Positions 13,388 through 20,981 of a stretch of 28,074 bases of DNA are shown here, piece after piece. The notes under the pieces were generated by a model. The model was given only the letters and a program-made list of their open reading frames with translations. It was not told the origin of the DNA and made no database searches. The translations under genes were made by a program, and so were the position numbers. Position 1 is the first letter of the stretch, and each line of letters starts with the position of its first letter. The DNA is from a virus: positions 1-28,074 of IMG/VR virus record IMGVR_UViG_3300030105_000998; one strand, 5' to 3'.

Positions 13388-14056
13388 TTTCTTTTTTTGC
13401 TCTTTCTTGTGTGCAAGCGTTTATTTCATTATCTATAATTGTAAAACAATCTAAACGATCAGCCGATATTGTATCCAATTGCCCAAGCGATACATTAAAC
13501 CTTGTTATGTAGTTAAATTCGCTAATTGTTTCCATCATCCAAGGCTCAATAAGTTTATTGCAATCGGCAAAAAAGGGTACAGAATAAAACAAAGCTTGCC
13601 CATCTGTATAATTTTTATTTGGTTTACAAATATCATTTACAATTTTCCAAATATCTTTTGTTGTTTCTATTCTTACCGGATCATGCTTGTAATTTACCGG
13701 GAGTTTTGCCACGCTATAGGGGAGGCATCTATACTTGCTCGGCGGTTCAGGTGTGCCAAATTGCCAACACCAAACCGCAAGGCTCAACCCCCGGAATCTT
13801 TTTTTGTTGGTGAAATTCCTAAATATTCTAAAAATATTGCTTGTAAAACTTCATCAACTTCTTGCATTTGCATATCTTTGAAATCGTTTTCGCCTAAACC
13901 GGCAATATTCCCAACTTTTTCAAGCACTTCGTAATAAGATTCTACATTCATTTCACCTTTCCACCATACTTTGGCGTTTAGTTTATGAAGTTCACGCCTT
14001 TCGGCGTAAGTACAATCTTTTATTTCCCATTTCTTTTCTTTTGCTTCAATAATCAT
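13380..14056 (-). CDS. Frameshift fusion: tail assembly chaperone GT-type protein (225 aa)
   Basis: Two ORFs in different frames overlap here: 14056-13784 (zero frame) and a downstream frame open to the stop at 13380. A -1 slip at A AAA AAA (13805-13799) joins 86 zero-frame codons to 139 -1-frame codons, giving about 225 aa. The downstream frame alone has only a TTG at 13787 with no Shine-Dalgarno, so it is unlikely to be made separately. This is the G/G-T strategy of lambda-like phages, with the fusion just upstream of the tape measure. The downstream part contains several Trp and Cys residues (WCWQFG) and an acidic central helix region. Chaperones of this class hold the tape measure during tail assembly. 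Confidence 0.75.
13784..14056 (-). CDS. Tail assembly chaperone, short form (90 aa)
   Basis: This is a helical, charged protein (MIIEAKEKKWEIKDCTYAER, then VESYYEVLEKVGNIAGLG, then VDEVLQAIFLEYLG). Size, helical content and location between the major tail protein and the tape measure match gpG-type chaperones. The last codons PTKKDSGG overlap the slippery sequence, so terminating ribosomes make this short form and shifting ribosomes make the fusion. No separate downstream translation is needed. Confidence 0.75.
   Translation of the reverse strand: MIIEAKEKKWEIKDCTYAERRELHKLNAKVWWKGEMNVESYYEVLEKVGNIAGLGENDFKDMQMQEVDEVLQAIFLEYLGISPTKKDSGG
13799..13805 (-). promoter_or_regulatory. -1 ribosomal frameshift slippery heptamer
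   Basis: The minus strand reads A AAA AAA G in the zero frame (ACA AAA AAA GAT), a canonical X XXY YYZ site. The -1 frame stays open for 139 codons. A hairpin (13744-13776) begins about 22 nt downstream, farther than typical stimulators, so its role is uncertain. Confidence 0.75.
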
Positions 14057-14073
14057 TTTTGCCTCCCGGATTA

Positions 14074-15063
14074 CTATGTTGCTTTAATTGTAATTAATGC
14101 GTTTGACCCGTCTGCTGTGGCTTTAAACGGCAGATCTACAAACACGCCAGTATCTGTAATTGAATGATTGTAAGCTGTGTATTTTGCTGTTGGTATATCA
14201 AAGTCGATCTTTGTTCCTTCACCAATGCTAATATTAACAGAAGTACCATCCCTAAAATCATCAATTGTATCTGTTACATTATCATCTAATTTTGCACTAA
14301 CTGATCCAACAATTTCAATCATATCGCCACGCATATAGCCTGACGGTTCGTGACTAATTGAATTAACTTCAGTAAATCCAGATCGTTGTGCCGGATTATT
14401 TATTGTGACTTCAAAATTGTTAAGTACAACATCATCGCCGCCAATACTCATTGTTGTGCAATCGAAAAATCCTTCAGTATAATCAACAGCAGTTGCGTTT
14501 ACTGCCGTGCTTTCGGCTGCAATAACAGGTTGAAAGCCACTAAAAAAAGTGCCTGAAGCCGTAAGCCTTCCGCCGTTTGTGGTTGGATTCATTGACAAAG
14601 TGAGCGTTTCTAATATTGAACTGTGCATTAATCTATCTTTGTCAACATCAGGGGATGATATAACAACGCAAGCATACTCGCCTGTTGTTAATCCTGTTTC
14701 ATAAACTACTGTGCCTTGATCTCCTGTCATTTGTGCCGTGCCAGAGGGCGTAGAATCTTCAGTTACTAATCGCAAAAGCAATTGCAAAACCGCTTCGTTT
14801 TCTACTGCATAATCACTAAACGACCATCTAAATTCGCCGCCTTTGTAAATTGCAATATGGTCATCTGGTCTTTGTACTCGTTGCCCTGATCTTACGATAT
14901 CCGCAAATTGTGAACCCGCTGAAGTATCTATGTCAAGCACTTCCGGCGTTCTTATTTTATACAGCGTTCCGGATACATCATTTGTACCTAACGCATCAGA
15001 TTGAAGCGAAATATAGGATTCAAATTGTTTCCCGGAATATACTGTTTTATCTAAAGTTGCCAT
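14074..15063 (-). CDS. Major tail (tube) protein (329 aa)
   Basis: The protein has an all-beta look with Asp/Gly/Thr-rich loops: MATLDKTVYSGKQFESYISL, HIAIYKGGEFRWSFSDYAVE, then GEYACVVISSPDVDKDRL, ISHEPSGYMRGDMIEIVGS. The pattern 'TL.....GG.LTASGTF' around residues 167-178 fits tail-tube proteins. Its place between a tail-terminator candidate and the tail assembly chaperone is the standard siphophage order. ATG at 15063 overlaps the upstream TAA (TAATG) and is preceded by AAGGGA. High confidence on module, moderate on exact family. Confidence 0.75.
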   Translation of the reverse strand: MATLDKTVYSGKQFESYISLQSDALGTNDVSGTLYKIRTPEVLDIDTSAGSQFADIVRSGQRVQRPDDHIAIYKGGEFRWSFSDYAVENEAVLQLLLRLVTEDSTPSGTAQMTGDQGTVVYETGLTTGEYACVVISSPDVDKDRLMHSSILETLTLSMNPTTNGGRLTASGTFFSGFQPVIAAESTAVNATAVDYTEGFFDCTTMSIGGDDVVLNNFEVTINNPAQRSGFTEVNSISHEPSGYMRGDMIEIVGSVSAKLDDNVTDTIDDFRDGTSVNISIGEGTKIDFDIPTAKYTAYNHSITDTGVFVDLPFKATADGSNALITIKAT

Positions 15064-15236
15064 TATTTATTCCCTTTTTCTTTTATAATATATTCACCAT
15101 CAATTAAATTCTTGGGCGGTTTTTTGATTTCTATAAATTTACCGCTTTCTAATTCTTTTGCTTTTTTCTTTCCAAGTCCGTGAAAATCGTTTATAGCAGA
15201 AAACGATTTAATTTTTTTACTCATTTTATATTTCAT
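15063..15236 (-). CDS. Small basic hypothetical protein (57 aa)
   Basis: The start is ATG at 15236, coupled by TAATG to the upstream gene. A longer TTG-started form is unlikely. The sequence MKYKMSKKIKSFSAINDFHG is followed by LGKKKAKELESGKFIEIKK and a basic C-terminus. The stretch 'LGKKKAKELESGKFI' resembles a helix-hairpin-helix-like turn, but the fold is not demonstrated. Its position between the tail-terminator candidate and the major tail protein suggests a tail-assembly accessory role. Confidence 0.6.
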   Translation of the reverse strand: MKYKMSKKIKSFSAINDFHGLGKKKAKELESGKFIEIKKPPKNLIDGEYIIKEKGNK

Positions 15237-15745
15237 TAATAAACCTCTGTGACTGTACAATTAAAAGATAAATTTGCTCGCCAAATATCTAAATTTTCTT
15301 CGTCTTGTTCATAATCTACTGATTCAACTCTTCCATCGTGATATTTATAACTTCCAGAAGGCGAATAATTAGAATTATTGTGCAACAATCTTTTTAAATG
15401 CTCTGCCATCTTTGTCAATTGTTTTTTTACGCTTTTATATCCACCGCCTTTTAGTAATGTATAAATAATATTTATATCATAATTACGAGATTGTCCAGAG
15501 GCAAAATATTCTATAAGTGTATCATCTTGCGGATCAATTACAAAAGATTGATTCCCACGATGTTCGTCAATAACAGGAACATTGAATTCATCTTTAATAA
15601 TGTTTTCAATTGATGATATAACACGATCGTAAACAATATTTTCAAACCCATCTACTTGGCTTGTGCCAAAATTAAACGTAATACTTTCATTTCCAAATGT
15701 GTTTGTATTTTGATTCCACGGAACAGATTTAATTATTGTTGGCAT
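15236..15745 (-). CDS. Putative tail terminator / tail completion protein (169 aa)
   Basis: The protein reads 'VISSIENIIKDEFNVPVIDE' (conserved-looking helix), then NYDINIIYTLLKGGGYKSVK and ends with 'WRANLSFNCTVTEVY', a beta strand hairpin close. An amphipathic helix followed by a strand-rich C-terminal half is the layout of tail-completion proteins of siphophages. Location upstream of the major tail protein agrees. No diagnostic motif, so the role is inferred from position and size. Confidence 0.5.
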   Translation of the reverse strand: MPTIIKSVPWNQNTNTFGNESITFNFGTSQVDGFENIVYDRVISSIENIIKDEFNVPVIDEHRGNQSFVIDPQDDTLIEYFASGQSRNYDINIIYTLLKGGGYKSVKKQLTKMAEHLKRLLHNNSNYSPSGSYKYHDGRVESVDYEQDEENLDIWRANLSFNCTVTEVY

Positions 15746-16728
15746 TAAATTCTTTCCGCTAATGCGTATTTAATTGCCATTGTCCGCGAATCAAGAACGC
15801 CAGAAATTTCAAGTTCCCATTCATCTGAAGCAGAAAAAATTCCCGGCGAAAATCTTACCGCCATGCCATTTCCAACATCTTGAAAGCCCCCATCAATTAT
15901 TTCAGCATCAATAGTTTTAACTATTTTAAGACCTGTATTATCTTTTACAAATGTATCAAATTTTACACCTGAAGCCGAACCGCTTGTAAATGTTCCCGCT
16001 GTGCTAATAGTAATTTTTATTACATCCCAATCAACACTTGGCGTACCTTTTACGTCAATAATTGAACCTGTAGAATTTGCGTTTATTGATACTTCACGTA
16101 AAATACCGCCGTGCTTTGCTAATCCTTCATCTTGAGAAAGGGCAATTTGCCCAGTTCTAACCATGTCAATATATCCGGTATTTTCTGGATTCATTGCCAT
16201 TGCCATAATCTCATCGCCTTTTTCTTTGTCAAAAGGTCTAACTAAATCAGCGCAAGCAATTATTGCGGCTGATCTTACAATTATTTCAGGCCAATCGCTT
16301 CCAACTGCCGAGGACATTCCAACACCTTTGCGTGGATAAATCGGAACAGGTAATACATTTCTGATTAAATCGGAACTCTTTCGCACCGCTTCCAATTTTG
16401 TCTCGTACCAATCCCTTCCGGCTTCAAATACGATACTGTTTAAAATTGATGTCGTTGTATTTTGTAAATAAAAACTCAATAAACCTGTGCTTGTATTATA
16501 ATTAAATTCGTTATCTGCATTTGGCGTATCTGTGACTAATGTCATTTCTACGCCATCCATAAATAATTGCGTTACATGACCGGCAGAATATAAATAATAT
16601 AAATCTGCGGTACTTGTTGCTATCCAATCGCTTGGGACTACACGCCGTAAATTATAATCGTTAATATTTGGTACTATGTATTGTAAATCCGTATTTGTAT
16701 TTGCGTAAGTTGCTTCGTATGTACTCAT
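15745..16728 (-). CDS. Putative head-tail adaptor / neck structural protein (327 aa)
   Basis: An N-terminal part (MSTYEATYANTNTDLQYIVP) is followed by helical sequence 'DWYETKLEAVRKSSDLIRNVL' and 'IIVRSAAIIACADLVRPFDK', which has the look of head-tail adaptor proteins. The C-terminal half is a beta-rich domain (GSIIDVKGTPSVDWDVIKIT). It follows a small gene after the lysis cluster and starts the tail module. Start ATG at 16728 overlaps the previous stop by 4 nt (ATGA). Confidence 0.5.
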   Translation of the reverse strand: MSTYEATYANTNTDLQYIVPNINDYNLRRVVPSDWIATSTADLYYLYSAGHVTQLFMDGVEMTLVTDTPNADNEFNYNTSTGLLSFYLQNTTTSILNSIVFEAGRDWYETKLEAVRKSSDLIRNVLPVPIYPRKGVGMSSAVGSDWPEIIVRSAAIIACADLVRPFDKEKGDEIMAMAMNPENTGYIDMVRTGQIALSQDEGLAKHGGILREVSINANSTGSIIDVKGTPSVDWDVIKITISTAGTFTSGSASGVKFDTFVKDNTGLKIVKTIDAEIIDGGFQDVGNGMAVRFSPGIFSASDEWELEISGVLDSRTMAIKYALAERI

Positions 16729-16910
16729 ACTTGATAAGTCCTATCTTGTAAATCTTTAATATTTATTTCTGTTGGTTCTTCCAAGCTGTTAATTAATTGC
16801 AACAATTCAACGATTTCATTGTAATACGTCCCCGGATTAGTATGTAATACGTTCAAATCAAGGTCGTTTGCCCTGTTTTTTATCTTATTGATAGATTCGC
16901 CTAATGTCAA
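16725..16910 (-). CDS. Small helical protein at the junction of lysis and tail modules (61 aa)
   Basis: A TTG at 16910 overlaps the TGA of the lysozyme gene (TTGA) and has AAAGGA five bases upstream, the only well-placed Shine-Dalgarno for this frame. A much longer form reaching to 17096 would overlap the lysozyme gene almost entirely and is rejected. The product (TLGESINKIKNRANDLDLN, then LQLINSLEEPTEI) is a charged helical protein ending at an ATGA coupling with the next structural gene. Function unknown; maybe a neck component. Confidence 0.6.
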   Translation of the reverse strand: MTLGESINKIKNRANDLDLNVLHTNPGTYYNEIVELLQLINSLEEPTEINIKDLQDRTYQV

Positions 16911-17392
16911 AGATATTCCTTTACTGTGTCGATATATTTTTCTTCTGTTCCTTTTCCCAATTCGGTGTTGTAATATTTTTTCCAAAACATTGATCTGCCT
17001 TGTAATGTATTTGGCAAGCGTTTGGGTACACGCCAATATTTTAATCGGCAATGAACTATTGATGCTGCAATATTTTTTTCTAAAATTTCTTCCCATAGTT
17101 TTTCATTATAATTCTGCCAATGCTTTAAATCAACTAAACTTGATTCTGCACATTTAGCCATTAATTTAGGACGATGAATTAAATAATGTTGAAGGTTATC
17201 AATACAGCTTTGCGGTTCTATCTGCCAAAAACTTCGGGCAACGCCATCGCCTAATTGTCGTAAGTATTTATACCCTGATTCTACGCATCCTGTTTCGTGT
17301 ATTAATGTGATTGCATCTGGCGAACTAAATTTATCGCCCATCTTTTCGCAAGTTGACTGAATAAGCGATTTCATTTGCGTTGAATTAATCAT
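16907..17392 (-). CDS. Lysozyme-like endolysin (161 aa)
   Basis: Residues about 28-60 contain HETGCVESGYKYLRQLGDG, then VARSFWQIEP, the 'E.....YLRQ.G.G.A.G.WQ.EP' pattern of a phage lysozyme-like family (catalytic Glu near the start of the motif). The C-terminal half has HCRLKYWRVPKRLPN and WKKYYNTELGKGT, matching the 'CR..Y.RVP..LP' and 'YWK..YNT..G.GT' segments that recur in that family. It would cleave peptidoglycan. No signal peptide is evident, so export would depend on a holin. It follows two membrane-protein genes (17385-17860) and overlaps the upstream one by 8 nt. The exact glycosidase class is not settled. Confidence 0.7.
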   Translation of the reverse strand: MINSTQMKSLIQSTCEKMGDKFSSPDAITLIHETGCVESGYKYLRQLGDGVARSFWQIEPQSCIDNLQHYLIHRPKLMAKCAESSLVDLKHWQNYNEKLWEEILEKNIAASIVHCRLKYWRVPKRLPNTLQGRSMFWKKYYNTELGKGTEEKYIDTVKEYL

Positions 17393-17624
17393 TGTTTATT
17401 TTTTTTTTAAACTCTGCAAACCAGACATCATCAAGATTGTTTTTACTTGATTTAACAAATTTTCCAATAATTTGTATCGCGATCTTTTTTAAAACTGCTT
17501 CACTAACCATTGTTTTTAAACCCATTAAAACAAACCTTCGCACGAATGGTAAGTATAGCCCGCCGCCAACAACGGCAAATGCTCCAATTACACCCATCCA
17601 ATTACTTTGCATCCATTCCATCAT
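17385..17624 (-). CDS. Holin-like membrane protein (79 aa)
   Basis: Residues about 10-30 (MGVIGAFAVVGGGLYLPFVR) form a membrane segment, with a second, less clear hydrophobic helix (LKTMVSEAVLKKIAIQIIGK, 36-55), then a charged C-terminus. Size, location between an XhlA-like gene and the lysozyme, and a possible double ATG start at 17624 suggest a class II or III holin. No conserved holin motif is visible. Overlap with the lysozyme gene is 8 nt and with the upstream gene 4 nt. Confidence 0.6.
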   Translation of the reverse strand: MMEWMQSNWMGVIGAFAVVGGGLYLPFVRRFVLMGLKTMVSEAVLKKIAIQIIGKFVKSSKNNLDDVWFAEFKKKINND

Positions 17625-17860
17625 AATATTCTCCCTTTAAATAAATAAGCAATAAACCCTGTAAATAAAATACTCAATATTGACCCAACGCCTTTGATTG
17701 TAGCCATTCCACCTTCCAAAGCTCTTACCCTTCCATTTTGTAAATGAATTGCTTGCTTTGTTTCTGTGGCTTCTTTGTGAATCTGTTGCATTGTTGCCTC
17801 AATTCTTGCCAAGCGATCAACAATATCTAATCTGTATTCATTAATTTCTGGCTTATTCAT
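17621..17860 (-). CDS. XhlA-like haemolysin/holin accessory protein (79 aa)
   Basis: An N-terminal coiled coil (IVDRLARIEATMQQIHKEAT) is followed by NGRVRALEGGMATIKGVG and a C-terminal membrane span (GSILSILFTGFIAYLFKG, about 58-75). 'D....L.R.E......' plus a C-terminal TM is the XhlA layout, whose members act with the holin-endolysin system. The gene is the first membrane component of the lysis cluster. Its start ATG at 17860 overlaps the end of a 50-aa gene by 8 nt. Confidence 0.65.
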   Translation of the reverse strand: MNKPEINEYRLDIVDRLARIEATMQQIHKEATETKQAIHLQNGRVRALEGGMATIKGVGSILSILFTGFIAYLFKGRIL

Positions 17861-18005
17861 CTTTTTTCTTTTTAGGCTCTTCTTTTTTCTTTTCTTCTGC
17901 TTTTAATGCTGATTCATAACCATTAATAAGAAAATTGATTTCTGCAATTTTCATATTTAAGTTTTCACGTTCTGCAATTAACTGTTCTAACCTCTTTTTT
18001 GCCAT
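17853..18005 (-). CDS. Small coiled-coil protein (50 aa)
   Basis: ATG at 18005 has a very strong GGGAGG five bases upstream. The product (MAKKRLEQLIAERENLNMKI, then NFLINGYESALKAEEKKKEE) is one long amphipathic helix with a lysine/glutamate tail. No family recognised. Its position immediately before the lysis genes and its strong ribosome binding site argue that it is real and well translated. It could be a structural accessory or lysis regulator; there is no direct evidence for either. Confidence 0.7.
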   Translation of the reverse strand: MAKKRLEQLIAERENLNMKIAEINFLINGYESALKAEEKKKEEPKKKKDE

Positions 18006-18038
18006 ATCGGCCTCCCTTTTTTATTTATTACAATTTAT

Positions 18039-18272
18039 TTATTGCGAATCATCCCATGCTTTTTTGACTGCATCGGTAAAGACTGCATTTGCCAATGCTT
18101 TTACCTCATCTGATTCAGCAGAGACATTGTCTTTTGGTTGTATTGTTTTTCTATGATATGATGCAGATAATTCGACACCATCTTCCATAATTGCAGTTTT
18201 TTCTCTAACTGAAATTATTTTAAATTCGCCTCTTACGTCATAATCGTAAGTTACTTTTTTGCTTAAAGCCAT
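18039..18272 (-). CDS. Hypothetical protein after the fibre gene (77 aa)
   Basis: The protein is strand-rich at first (KVTYDYDVRGEFKIISVREK, then GVELSASYHRKTIQP) and then forms an acidic/alanine helix (SAESDEVKALANAVFTDAVK). It resembles the small beta proteins encoded next to phage fibre genes, possibly a fibre chaperone or attachment protein, which is an inference from position. AAGGAG precedes the ATG at 18272. The 38 bases to the fibre stop at 18311 contain nothing else. Confidence 0.65.
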   Translation of the reverse strand: MALSKKVTYDYDVRGEFKIISVREKTAIMEDGVELSASYHRKTIQPKDNVSAESDEVKALANAVFTDAVKKAWDDSQ

Positions 18273-18310
18273 TTTTCACTCCTTGTTTCCATTTAATTAT
18301 CTAATTAAAA

Positions 18311-20932
18311 TTAATTTGTTATATATGTTGCTGTAATTGATACATTCGCATTATCACTCAATTCTGTGAATGTTAAAGTTGATATTCCGGCCGCATCATC
18401 GAAAACACTCATTTGCGCAAAAGCGTTATTGTTATGGTCTATAAATCCGGTCAAACTTACTCCCGCAGATATATTTAAACCTGTTGCGTAACCTACGGTA
18501 ATTGATGTATAAATATTACTTGTTGATGACTTTGAATTAAAAGGCAGCCCTGTTAAGTGAACTGTATTCCCCATAGTTACACCAGACAATGAATTAACAT
18601 TTATTTCACCTGTTATTGTAACTTGAGAACCAATTTTCACAAATCTTCCTGATGCAGATGCTGTCCCCGCTGTATTACCACCGGAACTTGCATCTCTAAA
18701 AACAGGAGTCCAACTTCCCTCTTGATAATCGTCAAGGGTATTTGCATCTGTACTCAAATTTTCACTTGCAGGAAATTTAATTTGGCCAATTGGTAAACTT
18801 AATACGCCCCCAGATGTAATACGCATTGCCTCGTCAAGAGTAGCATCGTCTTGAGATGTGTAAAAAGCTAATGCTGTTGATGCATCACTATCATTTGCAC
18901 TTTCTTTTAATCCTCCAATTCCTGCCCCTAAAATTGGGTTGGTTTCATCATCAGGTATATAAAAAGAAAGTAATGGCCCTGCCCCTGCTGAACCATTTGT
19001 CCCTGATGATGGATAAAATGTTTTTAACGCTAATACTTCATCAGGTGCAGAGGCATCATTAGCACTAATTGGTCTTTGAATATTAACAATATTGCTTCCT
19101 GCATCAATATGGAATCCATGCGTATTTCCAGTTGTTTCTACTCTGAAATCATTATCACCACCACCTTCATTAAGAATTACTCCTGCTGCTACAGTCAATG
19201 TACTTGCCATATTTACAGCACCATCAATATCCACAATATCAAGATTCGTCGTTCCATCCACATCAATATCGCCGGCAATGTCTAACCCGGCTGCCCCAAC
19301 AAAGACTAAATCATCGGCTGAAGTATCCCACATAACATATGCACCAGAAGTATCACCGAAAAATTTAGTGTCATATCCTTGACCATCCACGCCGCTTGTT
19401 AAAGTCGCATCAATTTGTACAGCACCATCAATATCAACAGCGTCTAAATTAGAAGTTCCATCCACATCAATTGCACCTGATACGTCAAGCGTTGCAGCAT
19501 CTAACTCGCCAGATATAGTAATATTAGTGCCACCTGTTATTGCTCCATTCATTGCAACCGCACCATTAATATCAATAGTTGTTGCAGTTAGATCAATTTC
19601 ATCAGTTGCCCCAATTGATAATACTGTTGCACTTGTTCCTTGTATAAACTGTGAGGCATCATTAAAGCAAAGTTTATTTGTACTGTTAAGCGTCAACCCT
19701 GTGCCATCTGTATGCGTTAAAGTTGTATCGTTATCATCTCCGAACCCAATTACAGCGGAATCAGCCATAAACAAATCACTCCATTGAAGCGATGTTGTTC
19801 CAAGATATGCACCATCCTGTGCATCAGGTACAATTCCTGTTTGTATTGTCGTTAACCCTGATACATTTAATGTCCCATCAATATCAGTATTGTCAAGATT
19901 GCTAACACCATTAACATCAATATTGCCTTCTAAATCAATATTTCCAGTCACTACTAAATTATCATTTACTGTTGTTTCTGATGTTGTATGCCCTATTGAT
20001 ACAGGAACGCCTGAAGTTGCCGTGGCTATTGTTATGCCATTTGATGTATTAGAATTGTCAATGTTTAAAGTTGCTGTTGAGTCTAAAGAAATATTTGATC
20101 CATCAACGACGAGCGTTCCTTCGATATCTGTATTATCAAAATTTGCTGTTCCATCCACGTCAATATCGCCGGCAAGGTCAATGCCCGCAGCACCTACAAA
20201 CACTAAATCGTCTGCTGTTGTGTCCCACATCATGTAAGCACCCGAAGTATCGCCAAAGAATTTTGTATCGTATCCTTGCCCATCTACTCCACTTGTAAAT
20301 GTAGCGTCTATTTGTGTCGCTCCATCAATATCGACAACATCTAAATTTGCTGTTCCATCTACATCAATATTTCCCGCCAAATCTATTCCCGCAGCACCGG
20401 CAAAGACCAAATCATCTGCGGAAGTATCCCACATCATATAAGCTGAAGCGGTATCCCCAAAGAATTTTACATCGTATCCGGCATCATTTACGCCGACATT
20501 AATCGCACCATCTACTTGAACTAATGTTGATGCGTTTATATCAATTGTCGGTGCGGTCATATCTAAAGTTGTACCCGCATTTACTTCTAAATGCCCATTG
20601 GCTGAAGCGACTATATTTTCACCACCGGCCGCATCGTGAAATGATAGCTTTGAATCACCGGCAAGCACTAATTCATCCGCTGACTGATCCCAAAGCAAAT
20701 GTTGCCCGGCTGTATCGCCAAAAAATTGCACGTCAAACCCTGTGCCGTTTGAACCAACTGTTAATGCACCATTGCCTTGTATCTTGTCGGTTGAAAGTTG
20801 TAAGGCAAAAGTTGTTCCATTATCGCCATCTTTAATATTTACTAATGTTGTTGAATTGCCACCGCCGTCACGATCAACGTGTAAAAGTTGTTCGTATGAC
20901 GAAGCAATACTCTGTGAGCCTAAAGCTGCCAT
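18311..20932 (-). CDS. Repeat-built fibre / receptor-binding protein (873 aa)
   Basis: The protein is very low in charge apart from Asp, and rich in Gly, Thr, Ala and Asp. Four copies of a unit with core 'GYD.KFFGDTSGAYMMWDTS' followed by 'ADDLVF.GAAG.DLAGDIDV' lie at about residues 63-97 (degenerate), 151-218, 219-276 and 518-580. Shorter 'DIDGT.NL' beta-like turns connect them. Such repeats suggest a triple-beta-helix fibre. The C-terminal domain begins with NTLDDYQEGSWTPVF (about 731-745), a recurring opening of fibre tail-end domains in marine phages (from memory). It lies between the capsid genes and the lysis cluster, so it may be a head fibre or a receptor-binding fibre. GGGGATAAAAA precedes the ATG at 20932. 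Confidence 0.75.
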   Translation of the reverse strand: MAALGSQSIASSYEQLLHVDRDGGGNSTTLVNIKDGDNGTTFALQLSTDKIQGNGALTVGSNGTGFDVQFFGDTAGQHLLWDQSADELVLAGDSKLSFHDAAGGENIVASANGHLEVNAGTTLDMTAPTIDINASTLVQVDGAINVGVNDAGYDVKFFGDTASAYMMWDTSADDLVFAGAAGIDLAGNIDVDGTANLDVVDIDGATQIDATFTSGVDGQGYDTKFFGDTSGAYMMWDTTADDLVFVGAAGIDLAGDIDVDGTANFDNTDIEGTLVVDGSNISLDSTATLNIDNSNTSNGITIATATSGVPVSIGHTTSETTVNDNLVVTGNIDLEGNIDVNGVSNLDNTDIDGTLNVSGLTTIQTGIVPDAQDGAYLGTTSLQWSDLFMADSAVIGFGDDNDTTLTHTDGTGLTLNSTNKLCFNDASQFIQGTSATVLSIGATDEIDLTATTIDINGAVAMNGAITGGTNITISGELDAATLDVSGAIDVDGTSNLDAVDIDGAVQIDATLTSGVDGQGYDTKFFGDTSGAYVMWDTSADDLVFVGAAGLDIAGDIDVDGTTNLDIVDIDGAVNMASTLTVAAGVILNEGGGDNDFRVETTGNTHGFHIDAGSNIVNIQRPISANDASAPDEVLALKTFYPSSGTNGSAGAGPLLSFYIPDDETNPILGAGIGGLKESANDSDASTALAFYTSQDDATLDEAMRITSGGVLSLPIGQIKFPASENLSTDANTLDDYQEGSWTPVFRDASSGGNTAGTASASGRFVKIGSQVTITGEINVNSLSGVTMGNTVHLTGLPFNSKSSTSNIYTSITVGYATGLNISAGVSLTGFIDHNNNAFAQMSVFDDAAGISTLTFTELSDNANVSITATYITN
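19193..19378 (-). repeat. Fibre protein repeat unit R4
   Basis: Codes for residues about 519-580, including FFGDTSGAYVMWDTSADD. It is nearly identical in protein to units R2/R3 at 20105-20479 but carries many silent base differences. Confidence 0.75.
20105..20479 (-). repeat. Fibre protein repeat units R2 and R3 in tandem
   Basis: Code for residues about 152-276, two adjacent copies with cores KFFGDTASAYMMWDTS and KFFGDTSGAYMMWDTT and a shared 'GNIDVDGTAN' / 'GDIDVDGTAN' connector. A degenerate first unit lies at about 20642-20746. Confidence 0.75.
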
Positions 20933-20960
20933 TTTTTATCCCCTTTCCTTGGGATTAGTT

Positions 20961-20977
20961 GCACGGCTATTCCGTGC
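20961..20977 (-). other. Intercistronic hairpin upstream of the fibre gene
   Basis: GCACGG, loop of five, CCGTGC forms a GC-rich 6-bp stem four bases after the stop of the 115-aa gene. There is no T run on the minus strand, so it is more likely a processing or mRNA-stability element than a terminator. Confidence 0.55.
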
Positions 20978-20981
20978 GGTT

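Noticed and set aside
16911-17096. Upstream extension of the 61-aa gene to give 123 aa
   Set aside because: It would lie entirely inside the lysozyme-like gene in another frame. The TTG at 16910 has a well-placed AAAGGA and a TTGA overlap with the lysozyme stop.
18856-20835. Several long plus-strand ORFs opposite the fibre gene
   Set aside because: They are shadows of the low-complexity, Asp/Gly/Thr-rich repeats on the minus strand. Their products are rich in Leu, His and Ser and have no ribosome binding sites or domains.
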